Of a stretch of 64,000 bases of DNA, positions 26,614 through 36,085 are shown piece after piece. The DNA is from Rhodobacteraceae bacterium Araon29 (GTDB taxonomy: Bacteria > Pseudomonadota > Alphaproteobacteria > Rhodobacterales > Rhodobacteraceae): assembly GCA_039640505.1 (NCBI GenBank), contig CP046865.1, positions 3,029,501-3,093,500 on the forward strand. The letters run 5' to 3'. How positions within the stretch are numbered: position 1 is the first letter of the stretch; every line of letters starts with the position of its first letter. The translations under genes were made by a program, and so were the position numbers. The notes below the pieces were generated by a model. The model saw only the letters and a list, made by a program, of their open reading frames with translations. It made no database searches and was not told the origin of the DNA.

Positions 26614-27531
26614 CTAGCCAAGCTCGGTGCCAACCGGTAATGCAAACCCGCGCAAAAAACTCTCGCTGTCTTGCGCCGATTTTCCCGCGCGCTGCAACTG
26701 AGTTAACCGCAGCGTGCCTTGACCGCAGGCAATTTTTAAATCCGGACTTAGGACCTGCCCCGCAGGTCCCGATGTGCCTGCATCCTCAACCAGCTCAGAG
26801 CCCAGACATTTGACCCGATCCCCCAGAGCCATCGTCCAAGCGCCGGGAAACGGGCAGAGCCCGCGAATTTGCCGGTCAACCTCGGCCGCAGGCCGCGACC
26901 AGTCGATCCTGGCCTCGGATTTGTCGATTTTCTGCGCATAAGTGACACCCACCGTGTCCTGCGGTGTTGCCGTAAGGCTGCCCAAAGAGTTTAGGGTTTG
27001 GATCAACAGCTGCGCGCCCTGCGCGGCCAGTTTATCGTGCAGGCTTGCAGTGGTATCCGCAGCGGTGATCGGCTGCGACCCGCGCAAAAGAACCGGTCCG
27101 GTATCAAGACCCGCCTCCATCTGCATGATTGCCACCCCGGTTTCGCTGTCCCCCGCCATAATCGCGCGGTGGATGGGCGCTGCCCCGCGCCAGCGCGGCA
27201 ACAGCGATGCATGAATATTAATGCACCCATAGCACGGTGCATCCAGAACCGCCTGCGGCAGGATTAAACCATAGGCGGCCACCACGGCCACATCCGCGCC
27301 CAGCGCGGCAAACTCTTGCTGGTCATCGGCCGCGGACAGCGCCGCAGGATGGCGCAGTGGCAAGCCGAGCGCGGTGGCACGCGCCTGCACGGCAGTCGGC
27401 TGTTCACGTTTGCCCCGGCCCGCAGGGCGCGGCGGCTGGCAATAAACGCAGGTTACCTCATGCCCGGCGTCCACCAGCGCCTCAAGCGCCGGAACCGCAA
27501 AATCGGGGCTGCCCATAAACACCACTCTCAT
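26614..27531 (-). CDS. fmt: Methionyl-tRNA formyltransferase
   Basis: A 305-residue formyltransferase that attaches a formyl group from 10-formyl-THF to initiator Met-tRNA. The N-terminal domain has '[18 protein letters not shown]', the catalytic Asn-His region '[19 protein letters not shown]' and the Asp in 'GLDTGPVLL'. The C-terminal OB-like domain has '[13 protein letters not shown]'. Its ATG overlaps the TGA of the deformylase-like gene by 4 bases. Together with def this is the usual fMet addition and removal pair. Confidence 0.95.
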   Translation of the reverse strand: MRVVFMGSPDFAVPALEALVDAGHEVTCVYCQPPRPAGRGKREQPTAVQARATALGLPLRHPAALSAADDQQEFAALGADVAVVAAYGLILPQAVLDAPCYGCINIHASLLPRWRGAAPIHRAIMAGDSETGVAIMQMEAGLDTGPVLLRGSQPITAADTTASLHDKLAAQGAQLLIQTLNSLGSLTATPQDTVGVTYAQKIDKSEARIDWSRPAAEVDRQIRGLCPFPGAWTMALGDRVKCLGSELVEDAGTSGPAGQVLSPDLKIACGQGTLRLTQLQRAGKSAQDSESFLRGFALPVGTELG

Positions 27532-28022
27532 GACGTTTTCCGGGCTTTGCGCAGCAGCATATCGCGGCGCAGTTTGGACAGATTGTCAAAATACATCTTT
27601 CCATTAAGATGGTCGATCTGATGCTGAACAGAGGCGGCGGCAAGATCGCTAAACTCTTTGCGGTCAATCACGCCTTGGGCATTCAAATAGCGCACAACAA
27701 CGGTTTTGGGGCGCTTGATTTTCGCGCCTGCACCCGGCAAATTTGGGCTGGCTTCAATTTGCTCGCGCTGCTCGGCTGAGCCGCTTAGAAGTTCTGGATT
27801 AGCCATCAAAACGGCTCTGCCTCGCTCATCTGAGGCATCTACAACCGCCAAGCGCAACATCACCCCGATTTGCGGCGCAGCCAAACCCACGCCCGGCATG
27901 GCCTCCATTGTATCCACCATATCGGCCCAAATACCCCGAATGTCATCTGTGATTTCGCCGACCGGCTCTGCGGGCTGGCGCAGCCGTGGGTCGGGCCAGC
28001 GCAAAAACGGGCGCACCGCCAT
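27528..28022 (-). CDS. Peptide deformylase-like protein, active site degenerate
   Basis: A 164-residue protein with the deformylase fold and motif 1 '[10 protein letters not shown]' intact. Motif 2, normally EGCLS with the metal-binding cysteine, reads 'EASPNLP' (residues 90-96), with no cysteine. Motif 3, normally HExDH, reads HQIDH (His134, Gln135, His138), so the catalytic glutamate is a glutamine. It should neither hold metal nor deformylate in the normal way. It lies between a canonical def (2-base gap) and fmt (4-base overlap). It may be a ribosome- or peptide-binding paralogue; its function is not known. Confidence 0.88.
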   Translation of the reverse strand: MAVRPFLRWPDPRLRQPAEPVGEITDDIRGIWADMVDTMEAMPGVGLAAPQIGVMLRLAVVDASDERGRAVLMANPELLSGSAEQREQIEASPNLPGAGAKIKRPKTVVVRYLNAQGVIDRKEFSDLAAASVQHQIDHLNGKMYFDNLSKLRRDMLLRKARKTS

Positions 28023-28024
28023 AA

Positions 28025-28552
28025 CTAAGCGTCCTTTTTGCGCGCCAGCTCACGTTTGAGCTTTTGCATTTTCCGGGTGATCATTTGGCGTTTGAGCGCA
28101 CCGATATGATCAATGAATAATTTGCCGTTCAAATGATCGATTTCATGTTGCACGCAGGTGGCCCAAAGCCCGTCGAAACCGGCGGTCTGTTCATTGCCAT
28201 CGCGGTCAATCCAGCGCACTTCAACCTCTTTCGGGCGTGTCACTTCGGCAAATTGATCGGGAATGGACAAACAGCCCTCTTCATAGACGTTGGTTTCCTC
28301 AGAGCTGGCCACCACCTCGGGATTAAACATCACCACTGGCTTGGGCGGCACGCCGTCTTCCTTGTCGCAATCCAGTACAATCACGCGGCTTAAAACGCCG
28401 ATCTGCGGTGCGGCCAACCCCACACCGGGGGCATCATACATGGTGTCCAGCATATCATCAGCCAAGTGGCGCAGTGCATCGCTTAGATCACCAACAGCGG
28501 CGCAGGCTTTTTTCAGCCGAGGATCGGGATGAATAAGAATAGGGCGTATCAT
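28025..28552 (-). CDS. def: Peptide deformylase
   Basis: A 175-residue deformylase with all three motifs: '[10 protein letters not shown]' around residue 44, 'EGCLSIP' with metal ligand Cys94, and HEIDH with His136, Glu137 and His140. It removes the N-formyl group from nascent proteins. First gene of the def, def-like, fmt operon. The C-terminal extension 'LKRQMITRKMQKLKRELARK' is basic and helical, as in type I enzymes that dock on the ribosome. The gene is divergent from the PatB-type lyase at 28653. Confidence 0.95.
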   Translation of the reverse strand: MIRPILIHPDPRLKKACAAVGDLSDALRHLADDMLDTMYDAPGVGLAAPQIGVLSRVIVLDCDKEDGVPPKPVVMFNPEVVASSEETNVYEEGCLSIPDQFAEVTRPKEVEVRWIDRDGNEQTAGFDGLWATCVQHEIDHLNGKLFIDHIGALKRQMITRKMQKLKRELARKKDA

Positions 28553-28652
28553 GGCGGTGATCTAGGACAAAGCGGCGTCCTTTGCAACGCCTCTTGCACA
28601 GAGTTTTGAAATCTGTAGTTTGGCCTGACGGTAAGGAAAAGGATGCGATTTC

Positions 28653-29825
28653 ATGCAATTTGACAAGGTCATTAACCGGTACGGAACACGCTCTGTCAAA
28701 TGGGATGATATGGAGGCATATTACGGTGTTTCGGCGAAAGACGGGATTTCCATGTGGGTTGCCGATATGGATTTTCGCCCGCCGGAATGCGTGCAAAACG
28801 TGGTTCGCCAAATGGCCGAGCATGGGATTTTCGGCTATCATGGAAATGACAGCGCCTATCTTAATTCCATTGTGTGGTGGATGCAGAACCGGCACAATTG
28901 GTCCATCGACCCCAGTTGGATTTTCACCACCCATGGGCTGGTCAACGGCACGGCGATCTGCGTTGATACCTTTACCGATCCGGGCGATGGTGTGGTGCTA
29001 TTTACCCCGATTTATCATTCGTTTTTCCGCATTCTTAGCGCCAGTGACCGGCCGGTAATCCAATGTCCGCTGGCAGTTGAGAATGGCCGCTATACGTTGG
29101 ATTTTGACCGCTATGATGCGATGATGACGGGCGGTGAAAAAATGCTTATCCTCAGCTCGCCGCATAACCCGGGGGGGCGCGTGTGGACCCCCGACGAGCT
29201 GCGCGCCATTGGCGATTTTGCCCGCCGCCATGATCTGATTATCGTCTCGGATGAAATCCATCATGATCTGGTCTACCCCGGCCAAAAGCATACGGTTTTT
29301 CCGCTCGCAGATGACAGCGTCAACGAGCGATTAATAGTCATGTCTGCCACCACAAAAACCTTTAACATCGCTGGCAGCCACGTAGGTAATGTGATTATTC
29401 CCGATAGCAAACTGCGGGCAAAGTTTAAAAAACGTATGGCGGCGCTGGGAATGAGCCCGAATTATTTCGGGCTGAGGATGGCGGCGGCAGCCTATAGCTC
29501 CGAGGGGGCCGAATGGGTCGATGGGTTGATGGCCTATCTAGAGGGAAACCGCCAGCTGTTTGATAGGGCCGTAAATGCGCTACCGGGGATTAAATCCACG
29601 CCGCTTGAGGCAACCTATCTGGCTTGGGTGGATTTTTCAGGCACCGGCATGAGCCCGGATGAGGTCAAACGCCGGGTGCAGCAAGAGGCCCAACTGGCCG
29701 CCAACCATGGTGAAACTTTTGGTCATGGCGGCGAGGCATTTTTACGGTTTAATTTCGCCATGCCGCGCAGTCAGGTGCAAACAGCGGTTGACCGGCTGTC
29801 GCAGGCCTTTGGGGATCTTCAGTAG
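28653..29825 (+). CDS. PLP-dependent C-S beta-lyase, MalY/PatB family
   Basis: A 390-residue fold-type I PLP enzyme. Family signatures: 'WVADMDFRPPECV' near residue 35, 'FTTHGLVNGTAI', 'LSSPHNPGGRVWT', 'IVSDEIHHDLVY' and the PLP-binding Lys235 in 'SATTKTFNIAGSH'. MalY/PatB enzymes split cystathionine or related C-S compounds into a thiol, pyruvate and ammonia. An AAGGAAAAGGA purine tract precedes the ATG. The next gene, a small-molecule kinase, begins about 80 bases later on the same strand but is not obviously linked. Confidence 0.9.
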   Translation: MQFDKVINRYGTRSVKWDDMEAYYGVSAKDGISMWVADMDFRPPECVQNVVRQMAEHGIFGYHGNDSAYLNSIVWWMQNRHNWSIDPSWIFTTHGLVNGTAICVDTFTDPGDGVVLFTPIYHSFFRILSASDRPVIQCPLAVENGRYTLDFDRYDAMMTGGEKMLILSSPHNPGGRVWTPDELRAIGDFARRHDLIIVSDEIHHDLVYPGQKHTVFPLADDSVNERLIVMSATTKTFNIAGSHVGNVIIPDSKLRAKFKKRMAALGMSPNYFGLRMAAAAYSSEGAEWVDGLMAYLEGNRQLFDRAVNALPGIKSTPLEATYLAWVDFSGTGMSPDEVKRRVQQEAQLAANHGETFGHGGEAFLRFNFAMPRSQVQTAVDRLSQAFGDLQ

Positions 29826-29905
29826 AGCCCACCATCTCTGCCTGATGAAAAGCTGTGCTGGGCATGACTGTCGACACCAAGGATATTTTGGAAGGAGCGA
29901 TAGCA

Positions 29906-30799
29906 ATGACAAGCCAAAAGGATACAAAATCGTCCGAACCCATGTTGGATAAGGATCTTATGACCCTTTTGGGCATTGAAAGCCCTCACCTTATCACCCA
30001 AACGCCAATCGCCTCGATTTGGCGCGTGACGCGCGCAGATAGCAGTTTTGCGGCTTTGAAATGTTATTTTAAAGATGACCTACAAGATGAAGCGCCCGGC
30101 TTTGATCTTTTAGCAGCGCAAAATGGTATCGGGGCCGCCAAAATATATGCCCGCTCAAATGCAGCTATTTTGATGGAGTGGCTCGATGGCCCCTTGCTTG
30201 GGGATTTAACCCGGGCGGGCAAAGATGAAAAAGCATCACAAAGGCTGCTTGAAACAGCCTTGGCTTTGCATCAAGCGCCGGTCAAAAATATCCCAAGCCT
30301 TGATCCTTTGCCGCGCCGGTTCCGCGCATTGCTGGATGCCAAGTTTACCGCCGACTGCCCGGACGGCATTCGGGCGGCTGTGCGCAAAGCCTGCCAGCTG
30401 GCCGAGGATTTGCTGGCCGATCAGCAAGATATTCGTCCGCTTCACGGCGACCTGCACCATGATAACATCAAGGCCGGCGACCGCGGTTATCTTGCCTTTG
30501 ATGCCAAAGGCGTTCTGGGCGAGCGCACGTTCGAGCTGGCAAATGCGTTTCGAAACCCTTTGGGATCCGAGGCCATGGCCCTCCGGCCCGAAACCATTCA
30601 AAGGCGCGCCCAGTTATGGTCCGCAGGATTGAACGTTTTAAAACCCCGCCTGCTGTCTTGGGCCGCCGCCTTTAGCGGCCTGTCGCTTGCATGGCATTAC
30701 AAAAGCACATTCGGGCCCGAAAGCGCAGACCAGATGCGTTTTGTGTCTACCTTGATAAAACTGGCATCCTCTCAAAGTGCTGATCCTCGTAGCCATTAG
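29906..30799 (+). CDS. Aminoglycoside/hydroxyurea-type kinase family protein
   Basis: A 297-residue protein of the APH(6)/hydroxyurea phosphotransferase family. The catalytic loop 'PLHGDLHHDNI' supplies Asp and Asn, followed by the metal-binding Asp in 'LAFDAKGVLGE'. 'AILMEWLDGPLLGDL' is the family's hinge region. Such kinases include streptomycin 6-kinases but also many housekeeping kinases of unknown substrate, so resistance should not be assumed. The ATG at 29906 has GAAGGAG ten bases upstream and is preferred over an in-frame ATG at 29855. The gene is convergent with a PilZ-like gene. Confidence 0.8.
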   Translation: MTSQKDTKSSEPMLDKDLMTLLGIESPHLITQTPIASIWRVTRADSSFAALKCYFKDDLQDEAPGFDLLAAQNGIGAAKIYARSNAAILMEWLDGPLLGDLTRAGKDEKASQRLLETALALHQAPVKNIPSLDPLPRRFRALLDAKFTADCPDGIRAAVRKACQLAEDLLADQQDIRPLHGDLHHDNIKAGDRGYLAFDAKGVLGERTFELANAFRNPLGSEAMALRPETIQRRAQLWSAGLNVLKPRLLSWAAAFSGLSLAWHYKSTFGPESADQMRFVSTLIKLASSQSADPRSH

Positions 30800-30910
30800 C
30801 TAGAAAAACATTGTCGGTGGACACTCCAAAAACCAGCTTCGCTCAGAAGTTGCTTTGATGGTTTTACCACCGGATTTGGCTTTGGGCATAGTAAGGTTTA
30901 CAAAGCCGCT

Positions 30911-31255
30911 TTACGTGAGCAAAGCAATCGGGGCGTTGAGGTCTTTTTCAAAATCAACCGGCGCAATGTCTTGCGCGGCCGTGTTGCGTTTAAATTCAAA
31001 TTTAAATTCACCGTTTTCTTCGTCAGAGGCCACTATAAGGCATTGTGAGACATGCTGAGCACCGTCAAAAAGATCGACCAAACCGCGCATCTGTGGTGCA
31101 TCATCCGCATCCACAGAAAACCCAGTTTCCCAGTATTTCAGTACGGGATAGACCTCACCATCAAACCGTACTCTTAGCCGGCTTTTCTGGGTCAGCTCGC
31201 GCTTGCGCGCCGCTTCAAGCCCCAACTGGACCTCTTTGGATAAAAATGTACTCAT
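30911..31255 (-). CDS. Conserved hypothetical, PilZ-like domain
   Basis: A 114-residue protein starting MSTFLSKEVQLGLEAARK. It has a charged N-terminal helix followed by a beta-rich stretch: 'SRLRVRFDGEVYPVLKYWETG', 'GLVDLFDGAQHVSQCLIVAS' and 'GEFKFEFKRNTAAQ'. The order resembles a PilZ-type beta-barrel, but the c-di-GMP-binding RxxxR and D/NxSxxG motifs are not convincing. It appears to be a Rhodobacterales family of unknown function. GGGAGA lies upstream of the ATG at 31255; a longer frame exists but begins in a region of low coding character. Confidence 0.6.
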   Translation of the reverse strand: MSTFLSKEVQLGLEAARKRELTQKSRLRVRFDGEVYPVLKYWETGFSVDADDAPQMRGLVDLFDGAQHVSQCLIVASDEENGEFKFEFKRNTAAQDIAPVDFEKDLNAPIALLT

Positions 31256-31650
31256 AACAACGTCTCCCAAAGGCCAGTGTGCCGCAGAAATGGTGAATTT
31301 CAAGTGAACATTTGGGGGTATCGGCTAATCCTTGCCAAGCTGGCGCCCAAAGGCCCACCATAACGCGGAACGGGGTCAGAAAATCAGGCGTTAACGTGAA
31401 TTTAGAAATATTTTTTAATGTTATTTTTCATGTATTTAGATTGTTAATCTGCAAGAAAATCAATTGTGAAGTCAAGGGTTTGGCGTCCTGCCATATCCCT
31501 TGGATTTCAGCACATGGTATGACTGAAATGCCACAGGTATGGGACAAAACCAGCCTGTGAACGGATACTGGCGTAGACCGGCGCACGCCATCGCCCGCTG
31601 CCGACCGCCAATATGCCGTTTGCGAATCGACGCTGCCAGCGCTGGGGTCT
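31256..31650. other. Intergenic region without a recognisable gene
   Basis: About 395 bases between two minus-strand genes. It contains AT-rich patches around 31395-31450 suitable for a promoter of the PilZ-like gene and a near-match to a CtrA half-site pair (TTAACGTGAATTTAG, consensus TTAA-N7-TTAA). No reading frame with family similarity was found. Confidence 0.35.
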
Positions 31651-32013
31651 TTAGACACGGGCGGCGTAATGGGTCACCATCATCGCAATGTCTTCGGGCG
31701 GCGTTGCGCTTTGCACATAGGCACAGGCATTTGAACAATGCTGAAAAATCGAGCCGTCGGAAAAAAAGCTGGTGTTGGTGACAAACATGACCTGCGCGGC
31801 TGGCCGCCGGTAATTGGCAAAGTCTGAGATGGCAAAGGCGCTGCCGTTTTCAAGCACCAAATCCAGCACGATCAAATCAAAACTCTGATTTCGCAGGGCC
31901 TGAACGGCCGTGCTTTGATCTGCCACCAGAACCACTTTAACCCCAAACCTTTCCAAGGCCCGCTGCCATACTAAACCCAGCTCATATTCACTTTCAACAA
32001 TTAAAACTTTCAT
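31651..32013 (-). CDS. Single-domain response regulator (receiver only)
   Basis: A 120-residue receiver domain beginning MKVLIVESEYELGLVWQ. The phosphoacceptor is Asp51 in 'FDLIVLDLVLENG', with acidic residues Glu8 and Glu11 near the start and 'MFVTNTSFF' containing the conserved Thr position. The usual Lys near the end of strand 5 is not evident ('CAYVQSATPPEDIA'), so phosphorylation chemistry may differ. There is no output domain. No histidine kinase is adjacent. The longer frame upstream to 32112 is hydrophobic and unlikely to be translated. Confidence 0.78.
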   Translation of the reverse strand: MKVLIVESEYELGLVWQRALERFGVKVVLVADQSTAVQALRNQSFDLIVLDLVLENGSAFAISDFANYRRPAAQVMFVTNTSFFSDGSIFQHCSNACAYVQSATPPEDIAMMVTHYAARV

Positions 32014-32178
32014 GGCTGACACACTAAAATAAGGAAAATTAAATGAGCGACTAATCCCTATCAAAACCAAAAGTCCTAACAAAAGGTTAACTGAAAAAAA
32101 GAATGTTAACACTTTCGAAAGACCTTGTATCTTGGGCTTGAATATACTTGATATCTGTCAAATAGATACGAGGAGTTG

Positions 32179-33135
32179 ATGATCAAAGCCCGCGAAAAAA
32201 ATAATTTACGCGATCACGGTGGTGGGCTTGATGCGGCGGTTGCTCAGTTCGGCGGCGCGCGTGAAGACTGGCTTGATTTGTCCACGGGAATCAATCCCAG
32301 CCCCTACCCCACGGCGCCGTTTTCGCCGCGGTCCATGACCGCTTTGCCCGATCAGGAGGCCTATCAGAACCTGATTGAAGCGGCGCGGCGGTTTTGGTCT
32401 GTACCTCGGGCCGCCAAAGTGGTTCCTGCGGCGGGGGCCTCGGCGCTAATCGCGGCGCTTCCGGCTTTGATCCGCGGCCAAAAGGTGGACATTGCCCAGC
32501 CCACCTATAATGAACATCAGGCCGCCTTTGATGCCACTGGCTGGACGCTGAGCAATGATCAGCCCGATGTACAGGTCGCCGTACATCCCAACAACCCCGA
32601 TGGACGCCTGTGGCAAAGCCAAGAGCTTAATGCCCCACTGGCCATCATTGACGAAAGCTTTGCCGATGTGTGCCCCCAGCACAGCCTGATCCATGAAACG
32701 GCCCGTCCGGGACGCATTGTGCTAAAAAGCTTTGGCAAGTTTTGGGGGCTTGCAGGGGTGCGGCTTGGGTTTGCAATCGGGGCTGATCCGGTTTTGGATT
32801 TGCTGGCCGAGCGGCTTGGCCCATGGCCGGTCTCTGGTCCGGCGCTTGACATTGGCACCGCGGCTTTAAACGATAAGAGCTGGGCCGAAAACACCCGCAT
32901 CCAACTGGCCAAAGATGCGCGGCGGCTGGATCAAATCCTACTGGCCGCAGGGGCAGAGGGTGTCGGCGGCTGCGATCTTTTTCGGCTGTTTTCGGTTAAA
33001 AGCGCAAAGCATTGGCATCAAAAACTGGCCCAGCATCATATCCTAAGCCGTATTTTCCCCTATTCGGATCATTACCTGCGTCTTGGTCTGCCCGGCGCCG
33101 ATGATTGGGACAGGCTGCAGCGGGCGCTAAGCTAA
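32179..33135 (+). CDS. cobC: Threonine-phosphate decarboxylase-like aminotransferase (cobalamin)
   Basis: A 318-residue fold-type I PLP protein of the CobC/CobD decarboxylase group, which makes the aminopropanol linker of cobalamin. It shows '[12 protein letters not shown]' near residue 40, a typical opening for this family, '[10 protein letters not shown]', 'IIDESFADV' and the PLP lysine in '[18 protein letters not shown]'. AGGAG lies just before the ATG at 32179; a TTG at 32176 is an alternative start. It overlaps cobD by one base (TAATG). No cobalamin riboswitch was found upstream. Confidence 0.9.
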   Translation: MIKAREKNNLRDHGGGLDAAVAQFGGAREDWLDLSTGINPSPYPTAPFSPRSMTALPDQEAYQNLIEAARRFWSVPRAAKVVPAAGASALIAALPALIRGQKVDIAQPTYNEHQAAFDATGWTLSNDQPDVQVAVHPNNPDGRLWQSQELNAPLAIIDESFADVCPQHSLIHETARPGRIVLKSFGKFWGLAGVRLGFAIGADPVLDLLAERLGPWPVSGPALDIGTAALNDKSWAENTRIQLAKDARRLDQILLAAGAEGVGGCDLFRLFSVKSAKHWHQKLAQHHILSRIFPYSDHYLRLGLPGADDWDRLQRALS

Positions 33136-34040
33136 TGGCTTGGGTTCTTTTTTTCGCGCTGCTGCTGGATGCCGCTTTGGGCGAGCCGAAGTGGCTTTGG
33201 TCGCGGCTGCCGCATCCGGCGGTGTTGATGGGACGGGCCGTTACGCTGTGCACTTCGACTTTGAACCATGGGCGATACAAAAAAATCAAAGGCGCACTGA
33301 CGTTGATTATTTTAATTGTGCTTGGCGCCTGCCTTGGACAGATCCTAGGGTTTTTTGGCCCCGTGGCCGAAGTTCTTTGCGCGGCGGTCCTGCTAGCGCA
33401 AAAGTCACTGGTGCAGCATGTCCGGGCGGTCGGCAATGGCGCGCGCTATTCCCTGCACGAAGGACGCCGCGCCGTTGCGATGATCGTCGGGCGCGATACT
33501 GACCAGATGGATCAGCACCAGATGGTCCGCGCGGCGATTGAAAGCGGGGCAGAAAACCTATCGGACGGGGTGGTAGCGCCGGCCTTTTGGCTATTGCTAG
33601 GCGGGCTTCCCGGTTTGCTTATCTATAAACTGGTGAATACAGCCGACAGCATGATCGGCTATAAAACCCCGGCATTGGCCGAGTTTGGCTGGGCTGCGGC
33701 GCGGTTTGATGATCTGCTAAACTGGGTTCCGGCGCGGATTACTGCCGCGCTGATCGCGATACAAGGCGGCGTAATCCATGACTGGCGGGCGATCACAAAA
33801 GATGCAAGGCAGCACCGCTCGCCCAATGCCGGCTGGCCCGAAGCAGCGATGGCGCGCGCGCTTGGCGTCGCGCTGGCCGGACCGCGCAGCTATGAAGGCA
33901 CGCAGCGGACCTTTGCCTGGGTCAACCCGCATGGCAACCGCGCTGCAACGCCAAATGATATCGACCGCTCGGTGCGGATGCTGTGGACCACTTGGGCGCT
34001 AATGTTGGGGTTTGTGTTACTGATCGCGGTGCTCGGTTAA
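33135..34040 (+). CDS. cobD: Adenosylcobinamide-phosphate synthase CobD/CbiB
   Basis: A 301-residue membrane protein that attaches aminopropanol phosphate to adenosylcobyric acid. It begins [20 protein letters not shown] and has '[13 protein letters not shown]' and '[17 protein letters not shown]', the invariant blocks of CbiB. '[19 protein letters not shown]' with '[13 protein letters not shown]' is another. The ATG at 33135 reuses the last base of the cobC stop, so the two genes are coupled. Name follows Pseudomonas denitrificans usage. Confidence 0.93.
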   Translation: MAWVLFFALLLDAALGEPKWLWSRLPHPAVLMGRAVTLCTSTLNHGRYKKIKGALTLIILIVLGACLGQILGFFGPVAEVLCAAVLLAQKSLVQHVRAVGNGARYSLHEGRRAVAMIVGRDTDQMDQHQMVRAAIESGAENLSDGVVAPAFWLLLGGLPGLLIYKLVNTADSMIGYKTPALAEFGWAAARFDDLLNWVPARITAALIAIQGGVIHDWRAITKDARQHRSPNAGWPEAAMARALGVALAGPRSYEGTQRTFAWVNPHGNRAATPNDIDRSVRMLWTTWALMLGFVLLIAVLG

Positions 34041-34144
34041 CCCTGCAGGGTGCAAGAAATCTGGCCCTAGAGTATTTTTGCTGCTAGGATGCTGGGCAAA
34101 ACAGCCGCGAAAATGCGGCAAAAACCTACGAGCAGGAGGCATGG

Positions 34145-35329
34145 ATGTATCGCTTGGTATTTTTGGCGCTGGCTTTGATCAGCGCAACGGGGTTTTCCAG
34201 CATCGCAGCAGCACAATCCTGCGGCGGCGGATTTTACAGTTTTGTTCAGGGTTTAAAATCCGAAGCCCGCACGCGCGGCTATTCCAACGCCCTGAGCGAT
34301 CAGTTTTTTGCTTCTGTTGCCCAAGATCCAAAGGTGATCAAAGCCGACCGCGCCCAAGGTGTGTTTCAGCTGCCTTTTCTAGAGTTTTCGGGCCGCTTAA
34401 TCAGCAATCACAGGCTTCAGCACGGCGCAAAAAATGCCGCCAACTACAAGCGCGAGTTTGACTTTATCGAACGCGAATTGGGGGTGCCGCGCGGCGTGCT
34501 TTTGGCGTTCTGGGCGTTTGAAACCGATTACGGCGCTTTTCAGGGTAACTTTAATACGCTGAACGCTCTGGTCACCTTGGCGCATGACTGCCGGCGGCCG
34601 GAACTCTTTAGACCGCAGATTTTTGCCGCGCTTGAGCTGTTCAAACGCGGCGATTTCGATCCAGCCACGACAACAGGCGCTTGGGCGGGTGAGATTGGCA
34701 TGGTGCAAATGCTGCCCGAAGATATTCTGGTCAATGGCATCGACGGCGACGGCGACGGGCAAGTTAAGCTGAAAACCTCGGCGCCCGATGCTCTGATGTC
34801 GGGCGCGTCCATGTTGCGTGCCTTGGGATGGCAGCCCAATCAGCCTTGGCTGCAACAGGTCACATTGCCGGCGGATATGAACTGGTCGCTCACCGGGCTG
34901 ACCACTGAAAAAACCCTGCGCGAATGGGCGGCGCTGGGTCTGCGCGGGCGGCATAAACCGCTGGCCTCAGATGATTTAATGGCGTCTGTACTGCTGCCGC
35001 AGGGGCACAAAGGGCCCGCGTTTCTTGTCTATCCCAATTTTCGCGTCTTTATCGAGTGGAACGAAAGCCTCGTCTATATTACCACTGCCGGTTATTTCGC
35101 CACCCTGCTCGAAGGCGGCGCGCCGCTTGATCCGGTGAGCCCGGACACCGGACTAACCGGTGATCAGATGCGGGCGCTGCAACAAAAGCTGGTCGAGCTG
35201 GGCTTTGATGTGGGCGATGTGGATGGCATTTTAGGCGCCAAAACCCGCGCTGCGGTGCGCATCGTGCAGGATGTTCTGTCGATGCCCATCGACGGCTGGC
35301 CCACCCCGGCGCTACTCGCCAGTTTTTAG
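34145..35329 (+). CDS. Lytic murein transglycosylase (MltB type) with PG-binding domain
   Basis: A 394-residue periplasmic enzyme. A signal peptide (to about residue 23, 'SIAAAQS') precedes an SLT domain of the MltB family with the catalytic glutamate in 'AFWAFETDYGAFQG'. 'GAWAGEIGMVQMLPEDILVNGIDGDGDG' is the second family block. The C-terminal 60 residues, with 'LQQKLVELGFDVGDVDGILGAKTRAAV', are a PG_binding_1 peptidoglycan anchor. It cleaves glycan strands to 1,6-anhydro-muropeptides. GGAGG lies 6 bases before the ATG. The gene is separated from cobD by about 100 bases. Confidence 0.92.
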   Translation: MYRLVFLALALISATGFSSIAAAQSCGGGFYSFVQGLKSEARTRGYSNALSDQFFASVAQDPKVIKADRAQGVFQLPFLEFSGRLISNHRLQHGAKNAANYKREFDFIERELGVPRGVLLAFWAFETDYGAFQGNFNTLNALVTLAHDCRRPELFRPQIFAALELFKRGDFDPATTTGAWAGEIGMVQMLPEDILVNGIDGDGDGQVKLKTSAPDALMSGASMLRALGWQPNQPWLQQVTLPADMNWSLTGLTTEKTLREWAALGLRGRHKPLASDDLMASVLLPQGHKGPAFLVYPNFRVFIEWNESLVYITTAGYFATLLEGGAPLDPVSPDTGLTGDQMRALQQKLVELGFDVGDVDGILGAKTRAAVRIVQDVLSMPIDGWPTPALLASF

Positions 35330-35477
35330 CCCCCGCGCGGCGGCGCGGCGCTGTGCATAGAATGCACCTTTGGCGCGCCTTATACCTATTCTTGCGGGCC
35401 CAAAGAAAACTCGCCTTTAACTTGTTTTGGCGGGGCGAAGCGGTTATGGTTTTGTCATTAAAGTAAGGGATAACTTA

Positions 35478-36085
35478 ATGGCATTCAAACGGCTTTGGTC
35501 TTGGATCGGCCAGAATACGACCCAATTAAAGGTAGTAATTCCGGCACTGTTCGTAATTGTTGGTGGTGGATGGACGGCCTACTTATATTTCAACTCAGAG
35601 CAGCCTGTTGCAAATGTAGACCCTGTTCAAGATGTAGCAGTTGTGTCGCAAAACCATTCGGGCCATGGTGATAATGTGGGTGGGGATAAAATCGTACACA
35701 CCCGCAACCCGCAGGATCGTGGCACCATCGACAATTTAAACGCCGCGCTTGAACTGTATCAGGCGCAACTAGAGGCCAAAAATGTCACCCAGCGCGAATT
35801 GGAACAGCAGATTAATGGGCTGCGCGGCGCGCTGCAACTGGCCCAAAGCATTGTGCGCGGCGGCGGCGCATTGGCCAGCGCGGCGCAGACCTTGCTGGAC
35901 ACATTTATCGCCAAGCCGGATGATCCAGCGCTGCCAGCGCAATTTGACGCCCTGATCGCCCGCTATCAAAACGGCCCCATCCAAGACATGATCGCGCTTT
36001 ATCTTGGGCGCGGCGCGGTTAGCTATTATGGCGATACCCAAGCCTTAAAGCTGAACAAAAAACTGGGACACAAAGAGGGAAAGAT
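35478..36085 (+). pseudogene. Membrane-anchored TPR protein, 5' part (split gene)
   Basis: The frame starts MAFKRLWSWIGQ, has one transmembrane segment (about residues 17-38), then 'GHGDNVGGDKIVHT', a coiled-coil-like stretch rich in Q/E and 'LYLGRGAVSYYGD'. It reaches the first TPR piece 'QALKLNKKLGHKEG' and is then cut by the segment carrying a DMT transporter. Past the junction the frame continues only to a stop at 36164 in unrelated sequence. The missing repeats resume at 37103 with 'MADNYGNLG'. The GDNVGGDK-type motif occurs in other membrane-anchored repeat proteins. The transporter insertion probably abolishes the full-length product. Confidence 0.8.

Noticed and set aside
28488-28934. 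A 148-codon minus-strand frame near def and the PatB-type gene
   Set aside because: Both flanking genes carry clear family motifs; this frame is antisense to the lyase gene.
32113-32178. Cobalamin riboswitch before cobC
   Set aside because: The gap is under 70 bases and lacks a B12 box.
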